From: an uncultured Christensenellaceae bacterium
GTDB taxonomy: Bacteria; Bacillota; Clostridia; Christensenellales; UBA3700
Direction: 5' to 3'
Assembly: GCA_910587685.1 (NCBI GenBank)
Contig: CAJUMY010000007.1
Span: 7,488-71,487 of the forward strand
DNA: 64,000 nucleotides
The notes under the pieces: generated by a model
The model's database searches: none
The model's input: the letters and a program-made list of their open reading frames with translations, nothing else
What the model was told of the DNA's origin: nothing
Shown here: positions 18,228 to 27,591 of the stretch, in pieces
Layout of the letters: every line of letters starts with the position of its first letter
Numbering within the stretch: the stretch's first letter is position 1
Position numbers and translations under genes: made by a program

Positions 18228-19433
18228 TTATATATAATCAGCTTGTCTATCGAGTTTGGTCAAGTTAACAGTATAGAACGACCTTTTACCTACATTATTT
18301 ATTTGTATTATTTCTTTATTCAGCTCCAACGTTTTCCTAATCACAGAATATCCCAAAGATCCGATTTGCCGCAAGTCGGACATCTTTAATCCTTCAAATC
18401 CAAATAACGCATTTTGCAACAAAAAGAATAATATATCGTAATATTTCTCATTACCGCAATAAACTTTTTCCAAAATGATTTTATAGTATTCAAGTTTTTC
18501 CTCTTTTTCCATAAGTTTATCGTTCATATGAAGCAAACTTGTCTTTATAAATTCCAAAAAATTAGTAATAAACGGCGTAAGATCAGCTCGGTTTATTTTA
18601 TCATTTGTTATTTTGAAAAACCTATTATATTTATTTTTGTTTTCTTTTATTACGGCTGAAAGCCCGTAGCTTATAAGATTATTAAGTTCTTTTGAAAGCA
18701 TATAACTGCTTATAAACCTGTTCATACGCCCGTTCCCATCATAAAATGGATGTATAAAACCTAACAAATAATGAAATATTGCAATATCTATAAGTTTATT
18801 ACCTGTTTCGCTATTCAAAATACCTAATGCCTTTTCCATTGCGTCGTTTATCGCTTCTTCTGGCATGAGTCCGCTATGAATCTGCTCTTGTCTATTGTTC
18901 CATACGCTAACGGAATTTTTCCTAAAGTATTTACCATCGGGCACATTATTTAAATTAGCCGTAATCACTTCTTGCAAAACTATTTCATCATAAAGTTTTC
19001 TTACGTCTTCACAGCTTTTTAAATTAATTTCTTCAGCGTCCATAATTTTCTCATACTTTTTTACCAAACTGACAAATCTCAATGATTTATCTTTGATACT
19101 GATATCATCAAGTATATCGCTTATTTCTCGCTTAGTACTGTAAACACCTTCTATTTCATTAGTTATATTGATTTCATCTATCAACTTATTTCTTTTATAT
19201 TGTGTCAATGCAATACCGGGAAGCCTAGCGCAAATATTGTCCAGTCTCCTATTCGCTTGCATTATGTCGTAGATCAAATTAGTAATTTCATTTGTGTTAA
19301 CATAAAATGCCTGATAGCCGTTAATAAAAAAATTCAATTTTTCCGCGGACACATTATTAAAACACAATAAATATTGCGTTTCATACTCTTCTCGACTTTT
19401 ATAATAGAATTTTTCCAAATTTTTATATATCAT
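18228..19433 (-). CDS. Fic-domain protein adenylyltransferase, class II, with winged-helix tail
   Basis: 401 residues from the ATG at 19433, which follows AAGGAG by 6 bases. The catalytic Fic motif HPFYDGNGRMNR is complete at about residues 228-239, so AMP transfer to a target hydroxyl is expected. An N-terminal inhibitory motif of the (S/T)xxxE(G/N) type, TNEIEG, lies at about 91-96 and makes this a self-inhibited class II Fic protein. The C-terminal 80 residues (MSDLRQIGSLGYSVIRKTLE) look like a winged-helix DNA-binding domain. The gene is markedly more AT-rich than its neighbours and lies next to two tRNA genes, which hints at horizontal gain. No separate antitoxin gene is visible. Confidence 0.9.
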   Translation of the reverse strand: MIYKNLEKFYYKSREEYETQYLLCFNNVSAEKLNFFINGYQAFYVNTNEITNLIYDIMQANRRLDNICARLPGIALTQYKRNKLIDEINITNEIEGVYSTKREISDILDDISIKDKSLRFVSLVKKYEKIMDAEEINLKSCEDVRKLYDEIVLQEVITANLNNVPDGKYFRKNSVSVWNNRQEQIHSGLMPEEAINDAMEKALGILNSETGNKLIDIAIFHYLLGFIHPFYDGNGRMNRFISSYMLSKELNNLISYGLSAVIKENKNKYNRFFKITNDKINRADLTPFITNFLEFIKTSLLHMNDKLMEKEEKLEYYKIILEKVYCGNEKYYDILFFLLQNALFGFEGLKMSDLRQIGSLGYSVIRKTLELNKEIIQINNVGKRSFYTVNLTKLDRQADYI

Positions 19434-19890
19434 ATATAACTCCTTCGTTATCATAATATCAAATTTTATAACGATTAACAAGCAAAAATCAATCTATAAT
19501 TTTAATTTTGACCATTTTTAAAACTGAAATACTCATAATTAAAGAAATTCATTCAAAAAATATTAAAATTACAACCTCATCCAAATGTAAATTTTACCAA
19601 AATTTACATTTTAAACAAATTTGATTAATGTTGTTAACAATTAACATATATATTTACAAGCTCTATTAATAACTTTTCGCTCACTTTTATTAAAACATAA
19701 ATATAAATAATATCATATGCGACATTTATGCTGTTATACAATAATAATTTGTAGCAAAAGACGCGTTATTATTTCTAAAAAAATTTCAAGAATAATGTAA
19801 AAGAAAAAATAAACATAAATTAATGAAAAACTGCTTAAAGAATAGTAAAATATCACGTTATTAGCAATCTTTATCTTATATTTTAAGTAA
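19434..19890. other. very AT-rich intergenic region
   Basis: A strongly AT-biased stretch between the Fic gene and the tRNA pair. It presumably holds the Fic promoter, but many poly-A/T runs prevent a unique call. No gene or clear repeat was seen. Confidence 0.5.
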
Positions 19891-19920
19891 CAAATACCGC
19901 CTAATAATAGGCGGTATTTG
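19891..19920 (-). terminator. hairpin ending the tRNA transcript
   Basis: CAAATACCGCC and GGCGGTATTTG pair around an eight-base loop just after the CCA of tRNA-Val. The T-tract is weak in either direction, so it may be a terminator or a processing hairpin. Confidence 0.55.
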
Positions 19921-19923
19921 TTT

Positions 19924-19999
19924 TGGTGGAAGTTATAGGGCTCGAACCTATGACCCTCTGCTTGTAAGGCAGATGCTCTCCCAGCTGAGCTAAACTTCC
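19924..19999 (-). tRNA. tRNA-Val (anticodon TAC)
   Basis: A full cloverleaf of 76 bases including encoded CCA. The acceptor stem is GGAAGTT/AACTTCC. The anticodon stem TCTGC/GCAGA encloses the loop CTTACAA with anticodon TAC. The T-arm contains GGTTCGAGCC. Confidence 0.97.
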
Positions 20000-20005
20000 T
20001 AATAT

Positions 20006-20080
20006 TGGTGACCCCAAGGAGAATCGAACTCCTGTTACCGCCGTGAAAGGGCGATGTCTTAACCGCTTGACCATGGGGCC
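20006..20080 (-). tRNA. tRNA-Glu (anticodon TTC)
   Basis: 75 bases including encoded CCA. The acceptor stem is GGCCCCA/TGGGGTC, the anticodon loop CTTTCAC carries TTC, and the T-arm has AGTTCGATTC. It lies 6 bases upstream of tRNA-Val, so the two are probably co-transcribed. Confidence 0.97.
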
Positions 20081-20112
20081 GTAGAAGTTACAACTTTCTC
20101 CGTTGCCATAAC

Positions 20113-20142
20113 ACTATATAATATTATCGGCGCTGCTGTCAA
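20113..20142 (-). promoter_or_regulatory. promoter of the tRNA-Glu/tRNA-Val unit
   Basis: On the minus strand TTGACA (20142-20137) is followed by an overlapping TATATA/TATAGT -10 box at 16 or 18 bases. It lies about 35 bases upstream of tRNA-Glu. The rest of the gap 20143-20410 shows nothing recognisable. Confidence 0.75.
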
Positions 20143-20410
20143 CTAAATAATACAACTTTTTGAGCAAATTTTTATTTTTTATATAACGCTAACAAAAATC
20201 ATTATCACTATCGCTCGTCAAAATCAACTATCACTAGTTAAAATCGCCATTGATCCATCTATTAAACATCTATACAGTACAAAAACAAAAATCCATATCG
20301 TTGAAGCCGTCAACGTCGCGTATACTGCTAAAACGCAATATCAAGACGTTATCACACGATAAGTATTAAACAATATAATCTACCTCTTTAAACGTCAAAT
20401 CATATTAATG

Positions 20411-20447
20411 ATAAAAGGCAACGCGAACAAAACTACGCCGCGTTGCC
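20411..20447 (-). terminator. intrinsic terminator of putP
   Basis: On the minus strand GGCAACGCG pairs with CGCGTTGCC, followed by TTTTATCATT. It lies about 55 bases after the putP stop. Confidence 0.8.
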
Positions 20448-20499
20448 AAAATCATTTCAATCGAATATTTTTATTATATAAAGGATCTATCCCAAGGCA

Positions 20500-22095
20500 T
20501 CAATTCTCCGATACGACGTCGGCAACGGTCGTTTCCGCCGCCTTTTCTTCTATATCTTCTTTAAGAGTCAGATCTCCGTCCTTTGACTTAACTATCTCAA
20601 GCATCTTATCGAAGTCGTCTGATATTTCCTGAGACGGCTTCTTTTTGTCGAGGAGAGATACTATCCAAAGCGCGGCGGTCGCAAGGATGAATCCGGGAAG
20701 CAATTCGTAAATCGCCCAAAAACCTCCGAGACGCGAAAGTCCGTACTTGAAGATTATCGTTGTGAGAGCGCCTGTAACTATAGACGCAACCGCGCCTTTC
20801 ATCGTTATACGCTTCGAATAGAGCGAGAAGAGAATCACGGGGCCGAACGATGCTCCGAAACCTGCCCATGCGTACTGTACGAGCTTGAATATCGAACTAT
20901 TCTCGTCATACGCTATTATAAGAGCTATGATGGCGATGACAACTATAGCGCCTCTACTGACCCAAAGCGCTTCCTTGTCCGAAGCGTTCTTTCTTATGAA
21001 TTTCCTGTAAATATCATTGGAGAACGCGGAAGCCGCTACGAGTAACTGCGAATCCGCCGTAGACATTATAGCAGCAAGCACCGCCGAGAGGAAAATACCC
21101 GCAAGTATCGGGTGGAAGAGTTTTCCTATCACGGCGATGAGTATCTGCTCCGGATCGTCGACGTTAATACCTAAGCCCGTAGCGAGTATTCCTATCGCAA
21201 GAGCGCAACCCATAGATATGAGCACCCATATCATAGCTATGACCGTAGCGGACCGTATCGTCTTCTTGTCCTTCGTCGCCATAAATCTTACGAGTATATG
21301 CGGCATTCCGAAATAGCCGAGTCCCCAAGCAAGCGAGGATATTATTCCCAAAAATCCGAACGTCACGCCCGACGCCGAGCCTGCCGCCGCCTCTTCATAG
21401 AACAGGTCTGCGATATTCTTAAACACGCCGTTTGCCGTGATCATGCCCTCTTCGCCCATATTGGTCATCATGACGATAGGAATGATCATCAATGCGAAAA
21501 ACATGAGCAGTCCTTGAAAAAGGTCTGTCCAAGACACCGCAAGAAATCCGCCGAGGAAAGTGTACACTATTATAACGACCGCCCCGATAACGAGCGCAGT
21601 ACGGTAATCGAGAGGGAATATATTGGAAAACAGTTTCGCTCCTGCAGAGAACATCGACGCCGTATATACCGTAAAGAATACAAATATGACTACTGCCGCG
21701 ACCGCGCTCAGTATTCCCCTTCTATCCTTAAAGCGGTTGCCGAGATAACTCGGTATCGTCAGCGAATTCCCTGCGACCTGAGAATATACCCTAAGACGCT
21801 TTGCGACGAACAGCCAGTTGAGGAACGTACCTATCATAAGTCCTAGCGCAGTCCATATAGCTTCCTTTGCTCCGTTCACCGTAGCGAAAGCCATTCCCGG
21901 AATACCTGTGAGCAGCCAGCCGCTCATATCCGACGCCTGCGTCGACATCGCCGAAACCCACGGATTAAGCTTTCTGCCGCCGAGAATGTAGTCCGAGAGC
22001 GACATCTTCTTCCTTGTAAAAATAGCGCCGACTACTATCATGCTGATCATATAAAGAATAAAAACAATGAGAATACTGATCTCTTTTGAAGACAT
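20500..22095 (-). CDS. putP: sodium/proline symporter (SSS family)
   Basis: 531 residues with about 13 hydrophobic helices, the normal length for PutP. Family markers are SDYILGGRKLNPWVSAMSTQ near residue 34, then ASDMSGWLLTGIPG, and GGFLAVSWTDLFQGLLMFFA near residue 187, where the sodium-site helix lies. It imports proline with sodium. A 36-residue charged tail follows the last helix. GGAGGTT precedes the ATG, and the gene has its own promoter and terminator, so it is a single-gene unit. Confidence 0.93.
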   Translation of the reverse strand: MSSKEISILIVFILYMISMIVVGAIFTRKKMSLSDYILGGRKLNPWVSAMSTQASDMSGWLLTGIPGMAFATVNGAKEAIWTALGLMIGTFLNWLFVAKRLRVYSQVAGNSLTIPSYLGNRFKDRRGILSAVAAVVIFVFFTVYTASMFSAGAKLFSNIFPLDYRTALVIGAVVIIVYTFLGGFLAVSWTDLFQGLLMFFALMIIPIVMMTNMGEEGMITANGVFKNIADLFYEEAAAGSASGVTFGFLGIISSLAWGLGYFGMPHILVRFMATKDKKTIRSATVIAMIWVLISMGCALAIGILATGLGINVDDPEQILIAVIGKLFHPILAGIFLSAVLAAIMSTADSQLLVAASAFSNDIYRKFIRKNASDKEALWVSRGAIVVIAIIALIIAYDENSSIFKLVQYAWAGFGASFGPVILFSLYSKRITMKGAVASIVTGALTTIIFKYGLSRLGGFWAIYELLPGFILATAALWIVSLLDKKKPSQEISDDFDKMLEIVKSKDGDLTLKEDIEEKAAETTVADVVSEN

Positions 22096-22172
22096 TTTAA
22101 CCTCCGAAAACCTTTTCTATTACCCCGAAAAAACACTAAGTATAAAAAATACAAAATGAATTGACCGCGTTA

Positions 22173-22201
22173 ATTATATAGTAAAACGATCGTTATGTCA
22201 A
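22173..22201 (-). promoter_or_regulatory. sigma-A promoter of putP
   Basis: A consensus TTGACA (22201-22196) and TATAAT (22178-22173) on the minus strand, 17 bases apart and about 80 bases upstream of the putP ATG. Confidence 0.9.
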
Positions 22202-22428
22202 GGAAAGAGCCGATAAGCCCGCCGTACGTATCGAAAACGTATATTTTATAACGGAAATCAACCGTTTGAAGAATTTTCTGTTGCTAAACGCATAAAACGG
22301 CGACATACGTAAAAGTGGCAATGAAAAGTTCAACGACATCACCCTAATACGGAAGCGTCGAAAAAAAGCAGCGCCCCTTAAAGAAAACTTTTAGCTTAAA
22401 TAGAAAATAATAAAAGCTGTAAAAGAAT

Positions 22429-22458
22429 AAAAAATCCCCGAAGTCAAACGACTCGGGG
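22429..22458 (-). terminator. intrinsic terminator of the duplicated membrane protein gene
   Basis: On the minus strand CCCCGAGTC pairs with GACTTCGGGG, followed by ATTTTTTATT. It begins about 75 bases after the stop at 22534. The remaining part of 22202-22428 shows nothing I recognise. Confidence 0.82.
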
Positions 22459-22533
22459 CAATATCGCAACGCTTATATCAAAATCGCGTTACGATTTCAT
22501 TTTATAATTTTTCTCTTAATAAAAAATCATTGT

Positions 22534-23391
22534 TCAGCTCTGAATATCAATAGCGCTGTTTTTCACTTTCAATTGCAAGATCGATACTAAAAGAGCCGCT
22601 ATACTTATCATACACAAAACGGTGAAGCAATAAACGTATCCGATAGTCTCTATACCTGAGTCCATTACAGACAAAACGATATAACAAACGATAAATACTA
22701 AGATGACTGCTTGAAATACTATTTGCGATATGATCAAAGCCGATCTTTTGTTTTTCAAATATTTTCCAAGCGCTAAATTCATACCTACCCAAATTGCTAT
22801 AAGCAATATAGATCCTAAAAAATTCAACGTGACGTACATCATATTGACAGATACCATTATGATACTATGCATCAATATGACAGCGATCAACGAAGGTATT
22901 GCCGCCAAAAATATTTTGTTTAATTTATTAACTTGCTCGGCATCAAGCTCTATCGCATTTCTAAATAGATCGATATCCGTTACGGATGCAACCAAATCGC
23001 ATATCATTATGATTATTGCCGCAAAACCTATGACAATAAAGCCGTACACCAAATATTCAGCAAATTCGGTATCATTTGTCTGCATTTGACTTACGTAAAA
23101 AATATAGATTATTATATGAGCAAACAAAAGCGCTTGAAATATCACGTTTGCCGACACTATAGCCGATATTTTATTCTTCAATACTTTTTTTGATCCAAGA
23201 TTAGCGAATATCCAAACCGCCGCAAGTACGATCTGTCCTAAAAAGCTATACCAATTTTGAATATCTCTCTTAGTGAAAAAAGTAACTATGCTGTATATAA
23301 AAGTTATTAAAAACAACATAGGAATTATCGCTAAACGGATATTTTGCAATTTTTTCTCATGATCTACCCTCTTTGTCATATGGATTTTCAT
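22534..23391 (-). CDS. membrane protein with internal duplication, function unknown
   Basis: About 285 residues and eight predicted membrane helices. I do not recognise a named family. The two halves are visibly related: FLGQIVLAAVWIFANLG and KKVLKNKISAIVSANVIFQA in the first half correspond to FLGSILLIAIWVGMNLA and GKYLKNKRSALIISQIVFQA in the second, so the gene arose by tandem duplication of a four-helix unit. The start is uncertain. An ATG at 23391 lies only about 12 bases from the predicted transcript start, and one at 23379 is the next choice; neither has a strong ribosome site. It stands alone between a promoter and a terminator. Confidence 0.7.
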   Translation of the reverse strand: MKIHMTKRVDHEKKLQNIRLAIIPMLFLITFIYSIVTFFTKRDIQNWYSFLGQIVLAAVWIFANLGSKKVLKNKISAIVSANVIFQALLFAHIIIYIFYVSQMQTNDTEFAEYLVYGFIVIGFAAIIIMICDLVASVTDIDLFRNAIELDAEQVNKLNKIFLAAIPSLIAVILMHSIIMVSVNMMYVTLNFLGSILLIAIWVGMNLALGKYLKNKRSALIISQIVFQAVILVFIVCYIVLSVMDSGIETIGYVYCFTVLCMISIAALLVSILQLKVKNSAIDIQS

Positions 23392-23403
23392 ATCTATACC
23401 AGT

Positions 23404-23432
23404 ATGATAACACACTTTAGAACTATTAGCAA
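23404..23432 (-). promoter_or_regulatory. candidate promoter of the duplicated membrane protein gene
   Basis: On the minus strand TTGCTA (23432-23427) and TATCAT (23409-23404) are 17 bases apart. Its position inside a longer upstream TTG-started frame argues against that longer start. Confidence 0.55.
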
Positions 23433-23602
23433 TATATTTTACATTCCTCAACAATATGCTCCGTTTTACAGCGCCTAGACGCCCTTCGCATTTTATATTC
23501 CGATCATAACGCGCGCCGCTAAGGAAATCATCGTGTCCGAAATCAACGACAAACGATAAATAATACCGTAAAAAATCAAAACTTATCGGTAACGTCTTTG
23601 CG

Positions 23603-24163
23603 TCACATAAAGAACGTTTTAACTATCTTCTCGATACTTTGATAATCCTTAGCGTCGCTCGCGCCTTTTATCGTATACAAGCCATCGTTCAATACAAAAT
23701 ACGTTCTATTATGATTCTTCGATACGTAGTACTTCGTAGCTATTCCGCTGTTTGATATGCTCTTCTCGTCGTACTCCGCTTCGTTTGGTTCGAACGTAAC
23801 GCTCGCCAAAGGATCGATATTCGCGTTTATTTCATAACGAACTCCGTCCATTTTCAAAACGATCAAAAAGCCAGACGCTTTTTCGTCATAACCGTTGACG
23901 GACGCCGCGTATTCTTTCGTAACGGCAACATTATATACGACATATATCTCCGTTTCGTCATATCCCGCGATCTTGGGTATAACGAGTCTTTCGCCTATCG
24001 CGACGCTCAGCTCGCCCATGCTATTTAGTTTCCTCTGGCGCGTAACGTTATTCTCTCCATCGCGAGATACGTGAAGCGTTAGCGCAAGAACGATCGCGAC
24101 GGCAACTACTACGAGAACTGCGACGCTTATTCCTATGACGATCAATTTTTTCTTCTTATCCAT
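23603..24163 (-). CDS. single-pass membrane-anchored protein, function unknown
   Basis: 186 residues from the ATG at 24163, which follows AGGAG by 8 bases. The sequence MDKKKKLIVIG then a hydrophobic segment to about residue 31 gives a signal anchor with a short basic cytoplasmic end. The rest is an extracytoplasmic domain rich in beta-strand-like segments (YDETEIYVVYNVAVT, GVRYEINANID). I recognise no enzyme motif. It lies 42 bases after rsmI on the same strand and may be co-transcribed with rsmI and trmN6. Confidence 0.7.
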   Translation of the reverse strand: MDKKKKLIVIGISVAVLVVVAVAIVLALTLHVSRDGENNVTRQRKLNSMGELSVAIGERLVIPKIAGYDETEIYVVYNVAVTKEYAASVNGYDEKASGFLIVLKMDGVRYEINANIDPLASVTFEPNEAEYDEKSISNSGIATKYYVSKNHNRTYFVLNDGLYTIKGASDAKDYQSIEKIVKTFFM

Positions 24164-24205
24164 AATATATTCTCCTATATGAAAATAACTCAAAAGCCAA
24201 ATACG

Positions 24206-25027
24206 TCAATCTCTTTCCATATCGAGAACGGCTTTATATATCTCGTCCTTAGGCACGCCTCTCTCTCTTGCAGTCGCCTTGATCGCTTCCTTTTTATTCA
24301 TGTATTTCATGAGATTGACTTTGTAGTGTTCCTCAGCAGTCATATCGGTGAAGTTATCTGAAGAGTCGTCCTTCCCCTCCACTACGACCACGTACTCTCC
24401 TCTCGGGTTCTCGACGCGTAAACTATCCAAAAAGCCCTCTTCTACGCTCTCGTAAAGTTTAGTCAGCTCCTTGATCATAAAAACGCGTCTTTTGCCGAAA
24501 TGAGCGTACATATCAGATATATCGTCGTTGATATTATAAGGCGAAGAGTAGAATATCAGCGTAGAATCTACGTCGGCGTATCTTGCAAGAACATCCTCTC
24601 TTTCCTTCTTCTTTTCGGGCAAAAATCCTAAAAACGTAAACGACCGCGCGGCGATCCCCGTAAGGCTCAGCGCAGTCACGCAGGCGCTGGCTCCGGGTAT
24701 CGAAGTCACGTAAAAGCCTTCCTTTCGAACTTTATCTACAACTATAGCGCCGGGATCCGATACGCACGGCATACCCGCGTCGGTTATGAGAGCGACGCTT
24801 TTACCTTCCCTGATAAGGGCGATTATCTCATCGCCCGCCTTCATCTCTTTTTCCTTATAACAACTAATTAGCCGCTTGTTTATTCCGTAATGCTCGAGGA
24901 GTATCCTCGAGTGTCTCGTGTCTTCGCACGCGATCACGTCGACGCTCTTTAACGTATTTATCGCTCTTAGCGTTATATCTTCGAGATTTCCTATCGGCGT
25001 TGCGACAAGATACAGTCCTTTATCCAT
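24206..25027 (-). CDS. rsmI: 16S rRNA (cytidine(1402)-2'-O)-methyltransferase RsmI
   Basis: 273 residues, the usual length. It has the tetrapyrrole-methylase-type fold with family signatures LVATPIGNLEDITLRAI at the N-terminus, ACEDTRHSRILLEHYGI, LITDAGMPCVSDPG and SIPGASACVTALS. It 2'-O-methylates C1402 of 16S rRNA in the decoding centre using S-adenosylmethionine. It overlaps the upstream methyltransferase gene by 8 bases, a pairing often seen in Firmicutes. Confidence 0.95.
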   Translation of the reverse strand: MDKGLYLVATPIGNLEDITLRAINTLKSVDVIACEDTRHSRILLEHYGINKRLISCYKEKEMKAGDEIIALIREGKSVALITDAGMPCVSDPGAIVVDKVRKEGFYVTSIPGASACVTALSLTGIAARSFTFLGFLPEKKKEREDVLARYADVDSTLIFYSSPYNINDDISDMYAHFGKRRVFMIKELTKLYESVEEGFLDSLRVENPRGEYVVVVEGKDDSSDNFTDMTAEEHYKVNLMKYMNKKEAIKATARERGVPKDEIYKAVLDMERD

Positions 25028-25763
25028 TTCGTCCGTCCTTAAAATACATTTTTTCAGCCTCTTTAGTCATAGAGCCGTCCTCGTTATAGACTACGAATCT
25101 TTTCATTATGAGACCGTGTTTCGCGCCCCTCTTGCCCTTCACAATGAACGTATCGGCTTCCTTCGACGCTTTGGGATATATGAGAGTTATCTCCTTCGGA
25201 ATTATATCGGCGTCGGACATTACAGCTATGACCTCGGCAAGTCTCGATACCTTCTGAACCATATAGAACGAGCCTCCGAACTTGAGCGTGCTGCGAACCG
25301 CCGAAATCAGCTCTCTAAGCGTCAGCGTCACTTCGTGTCTCGCGATGCGTATCTCCTCTTTTTCCTTCATACCGCCCGACGTAAAATATGGCGGATTGGA
25401 GATAACGATATCGAATATACCTATACTGTCCTTAACGTCGTTGATATCGGCGTTCATAACTTCTATCTTATCGCCGAGCGAATTGTACTCGATACTGCGT
25501 CTTGCCATATCGCACATCTCAGGCTGTATCTCTACGCCGAGAATACGTCCGACGTTCTTTTTCGCGGCAATGATCATAGGCATGATAAAAGAACCACTCC
25601 CGATGTCGAGCGCTCTATCCGACGAAGACGCCGAAACGCTGTTTGCCAAAATCACCGCGTCCGACGTGAAACAGTACATGTCTCTATTTTGAATAATTTT
25701 AAGAGAATCTATTCCGAGCTCTTCTAGTCTCTCGTTTTCTTTTAGTTCTATCCGTCCGTTCAT
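25020..25763 (-). CDS. tRNA1(Val) adenine-N6-methyltransferase-like protein (TrmN6/YabB type)
   Basis: 247 residues of a Rossmann-fold SAM-dependent methyltransferase. The SAM-binding loop is LDIGSGSFIMPM at about 52-63, the acidic motif is VEIQPEM at about 77-83, and the amino-methylating NPPY tetrad is at 123-126. Together with AVILANSV and EKEEIRIARHE these are typical of the YfiC/YabB family that modifies A37 of tRNA1-Val. Loop I reads GSGSFI where G-G-G types are more usual. It forms an operon with rsmI. Confidence 0.88.
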   Translation of the reverse strand: MNGRIELKENERLEELGIDSLKIIQNRDMYCFTSDAVILANSVSASSSDRALDIGSGSFIMPMIIAAKKNVGRILGVEIQPEMCDMARRSIEYNSLGDKIEVMNADINDVKDSIGIFDIVISNPPYFTSGGMKEKEEIRIARHEVTLTLRELISAVRSTLKFGGSFYMVQKVSRLAEVIAVMSDADIIPKEITLIYPKASKEADTFIVKGKRGAKHGLIMKRFVVYNEDGSMTKEAEKMYFKDGRNG

Positions 25764-25919
25764 ATCGTTTTAATGATAACACATTTATAAGAAGGATTGC
25801 AAGACATATGAGACTCAATAATCTTACCGACGGATCTTGTACATGTCTATCGTTACCGAAAACAGTATTTTGCCGTCGTTAAAACACGGAAATTTCACGG
25901 TATTTATCAAAAAACGGTA

Positions 25920-25948
25920 TTGACAACGGACATTTCTTCGTATATAAT
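25920..25948 (+). promoter_or_regulatory. sigma-A promoter of the FAD oxidoreductase gene
   Basis: A perfect TTGACA (25920-25925) and TATAAT (25943-25948) with a 17-base spacer. Transcription would begin near 25955, which places the longer start at 25958 at the very end of the RNA and supports the ATG at 26006. Confidence 0.92.
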
Positions 25949-26005
25949 CGTTAAGGCTTGTCGAAAGACAAAAAGCTCGCAAATAATGATTCGGAGGAAA
26001 AAATA

Positions 26006-27418
26006 ATGATTGCAAGACACGAGAAGTACGACGTAGCTATAATAGGCGGCGGCATAGGAGGACTCATGTGCGCCGAGAGACTGATAAGCGCCGATGCGTC
26101 GCTCAAGATAGTAATATTTGAAAGAGGACGCGCGCTCAAAGACAGGATATGCCCGATAGTTGCGAAAAAATGTTCGAAATGCGTAAAATGCGACCCGTGC
26201 GCCATTATGAGAGGAGTCGCCGGAGCGGGAGCGTTTTCCGACGGGAAATACGTGATAAGCACCGAATACGGCGGTTGGCTCACCGACTTTGCCGAACCGA
26301 AAACGGTCATCGACTACATAGAACAGGCTGATGAGATACTCGTCAGACACGGCGCGACGAAAGAGCGATACCGCCCGAGCGACGAATTGAAACTAAAGTG
26401 TCTTAAATACGATCTGCATATGCAGCAAGCCGAGCTCAAACATCTCGGCACCGACGAAAACTTCAGCACTATGCTGAGCTTTACAGACGAACTCTCGAAC
26501 AAGGCGGAGATTCTTACGCTCACGGAAGTCGTCGACGTCGACAAGACCGACGGAACTATCAGATATACAAACGGCTGCGATACTCTGTCTCTGAAAGCCG
26601 ATAAAATAGTCTTCGCCGTCGGACGCGCAGGCTCTGATTTTTTCGCTAAGTGGTGCAGAAAACAGAATATAAGACTTGCGAACAACCAAGTCGACGTAGG
26701 AGTAAGGGTCGAGCTTCCCAAGCTCGTATGGCAAGCTTTCAGCGAAAAAATATACGAACCTAAAATATGGTACAGAAGCAAAAATTACGGCGATACTACG
26801 CGAATGTTCTGTTTTAACGAAGGCGGCAACGTAGTAGTCGAAAACACCGACGGCGTTCTGACCGTGAACGGACACGCATATAAGGCGAAAGAAAAAAAGA
26901 CCGAAAACAGCAACTTTGCGCTCCTTACCACGACGCGTTTTACAGAACCTTTCAAAGAGCCGATAGAATATGCGAAATACGTTGCGTCGCTTGCGAACAA
27001 GATAAGCGGCGGAAGCGTACTCGTTCAGCGATTCGGCGATCTCATAAAGGGAAGACGCACCAACGAAGAGCGGCTCAAGCAGTCGACTACGCGTCCTACT
27101 CTCGACGCCGTAGCGGGAGACCTATCTCTATGTATGCCTAAACGTCAGCTTGACAACATTATCGAGACGATCTACGCGCTAGACAAGATCGCCCCGGGAA
27201 CCGCGAACTACGACACTCTCCTATACGGAATAGAATGTAAATATTACTCGGCGCGTCCCGATACGGAAAACTTCAGGATCAAAGGAACGGAAAATATTTA
27301 CGCGGTAGGAGACGGTGCGGGCTTTACGCGCTCGCTTTCGCAAGCCGCAGCCAACGGACTTATGACAGCGGACGTTATGCTCGGCAAGAAAACGTTCTCG
27401 AAAACGCATAATAATTGA
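26006..27418 (+). CDS. FAD-dependent oxidoreductase (COG2509-like)
   Basis: 470 residues from the ATG at 26006, which follows GGAGG. The FAD-binding dinucleotide motif VAIIGGGIGGLMCAERL is at about 10-26, and the C-terminal FAD motif NIYAVGDGAGFTRSLSQAAA matches the family's flavin ribityl-binding end. A cysteine cluster (C49 and CSKCVKCDPC at 56-65) precedes GVAGAGAFSDGK; similar Cys-rich loops occur in this uncharacterised clostridial family, but an iron-sulfur cluster is only a guess. The substrate is unknown. It is monocistronic with a strong promoter. Confidence 0.85.
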   Translation: MIARHEKYDVAIIGGGIGGLMCAERLISADASLKIVIFERGRALKDRICPIVAKKCSKCVKCDPCAIMRGVAGAGAFSDGKYVISTEYGGWLTDFAEPKTVIDYIEQADEILVRHGATKERYRPSDELKLKCLKYDLHMQQAELKHLGTDENFSTMLSFTDELSNKAEILTLTEVVDVDKTDGTIRYTNGCDTLSLKADKIVFAVGRAGSDFFAKWCRKQNIRLANNQVDVGVRVELPKLVWQAFSEKIYEPKIWYRSKNYGDTTRMFCFNEGGNVVVENTDGVLTVNGHAYKAKEKKTENSNFALLTTTRFTEPFKEPIEYAKYVASLANKISGGSVLVQRFGDLIKGRRTNEERLKQSTTRPTLDAVAGDLSLCMPKRQLDNIIETIYALDKIAPGTANYDTLLYGIECKYYSARPDTENFRIKGTENIYAVGDGAGFTRSLSQAAANGLMTADVMLGKKTFSKTHNN

Positions 27419-27506
27419 ACCTTTTACCCACACTATCCATAAAAGACATCGAAGTGTACGGCGATCAAATATTAAGTTATATCGCGTATAATATTTTGTA
27501 TAACGC

Positions 27507-27535
27507 TTGACAAAACAACTTCGCTGTGATAAACT
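27507..27535 (+). promoter_or_regulatory. sigma-A promoter of the Wzz-like gene
   Basis: TTGACA (27507-27512) and TAAACT (27530-27535) are 17 bases apart, about 57 bases before the ATG at 27592. Confidence 0.8.
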
Positions 27536-27591
27536 GAATTTGTGTTTATGGGAAATAACCCTATTATCAACATATGAAAAGGAGATCTATA

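Noticed and set aside
18228..19433. Classical toxin-antitoxin pair around the Fic gene
   Set aside because: No small antitoxin frame lies before or after it; the inhibitory motif is inside the Fic protein itself.
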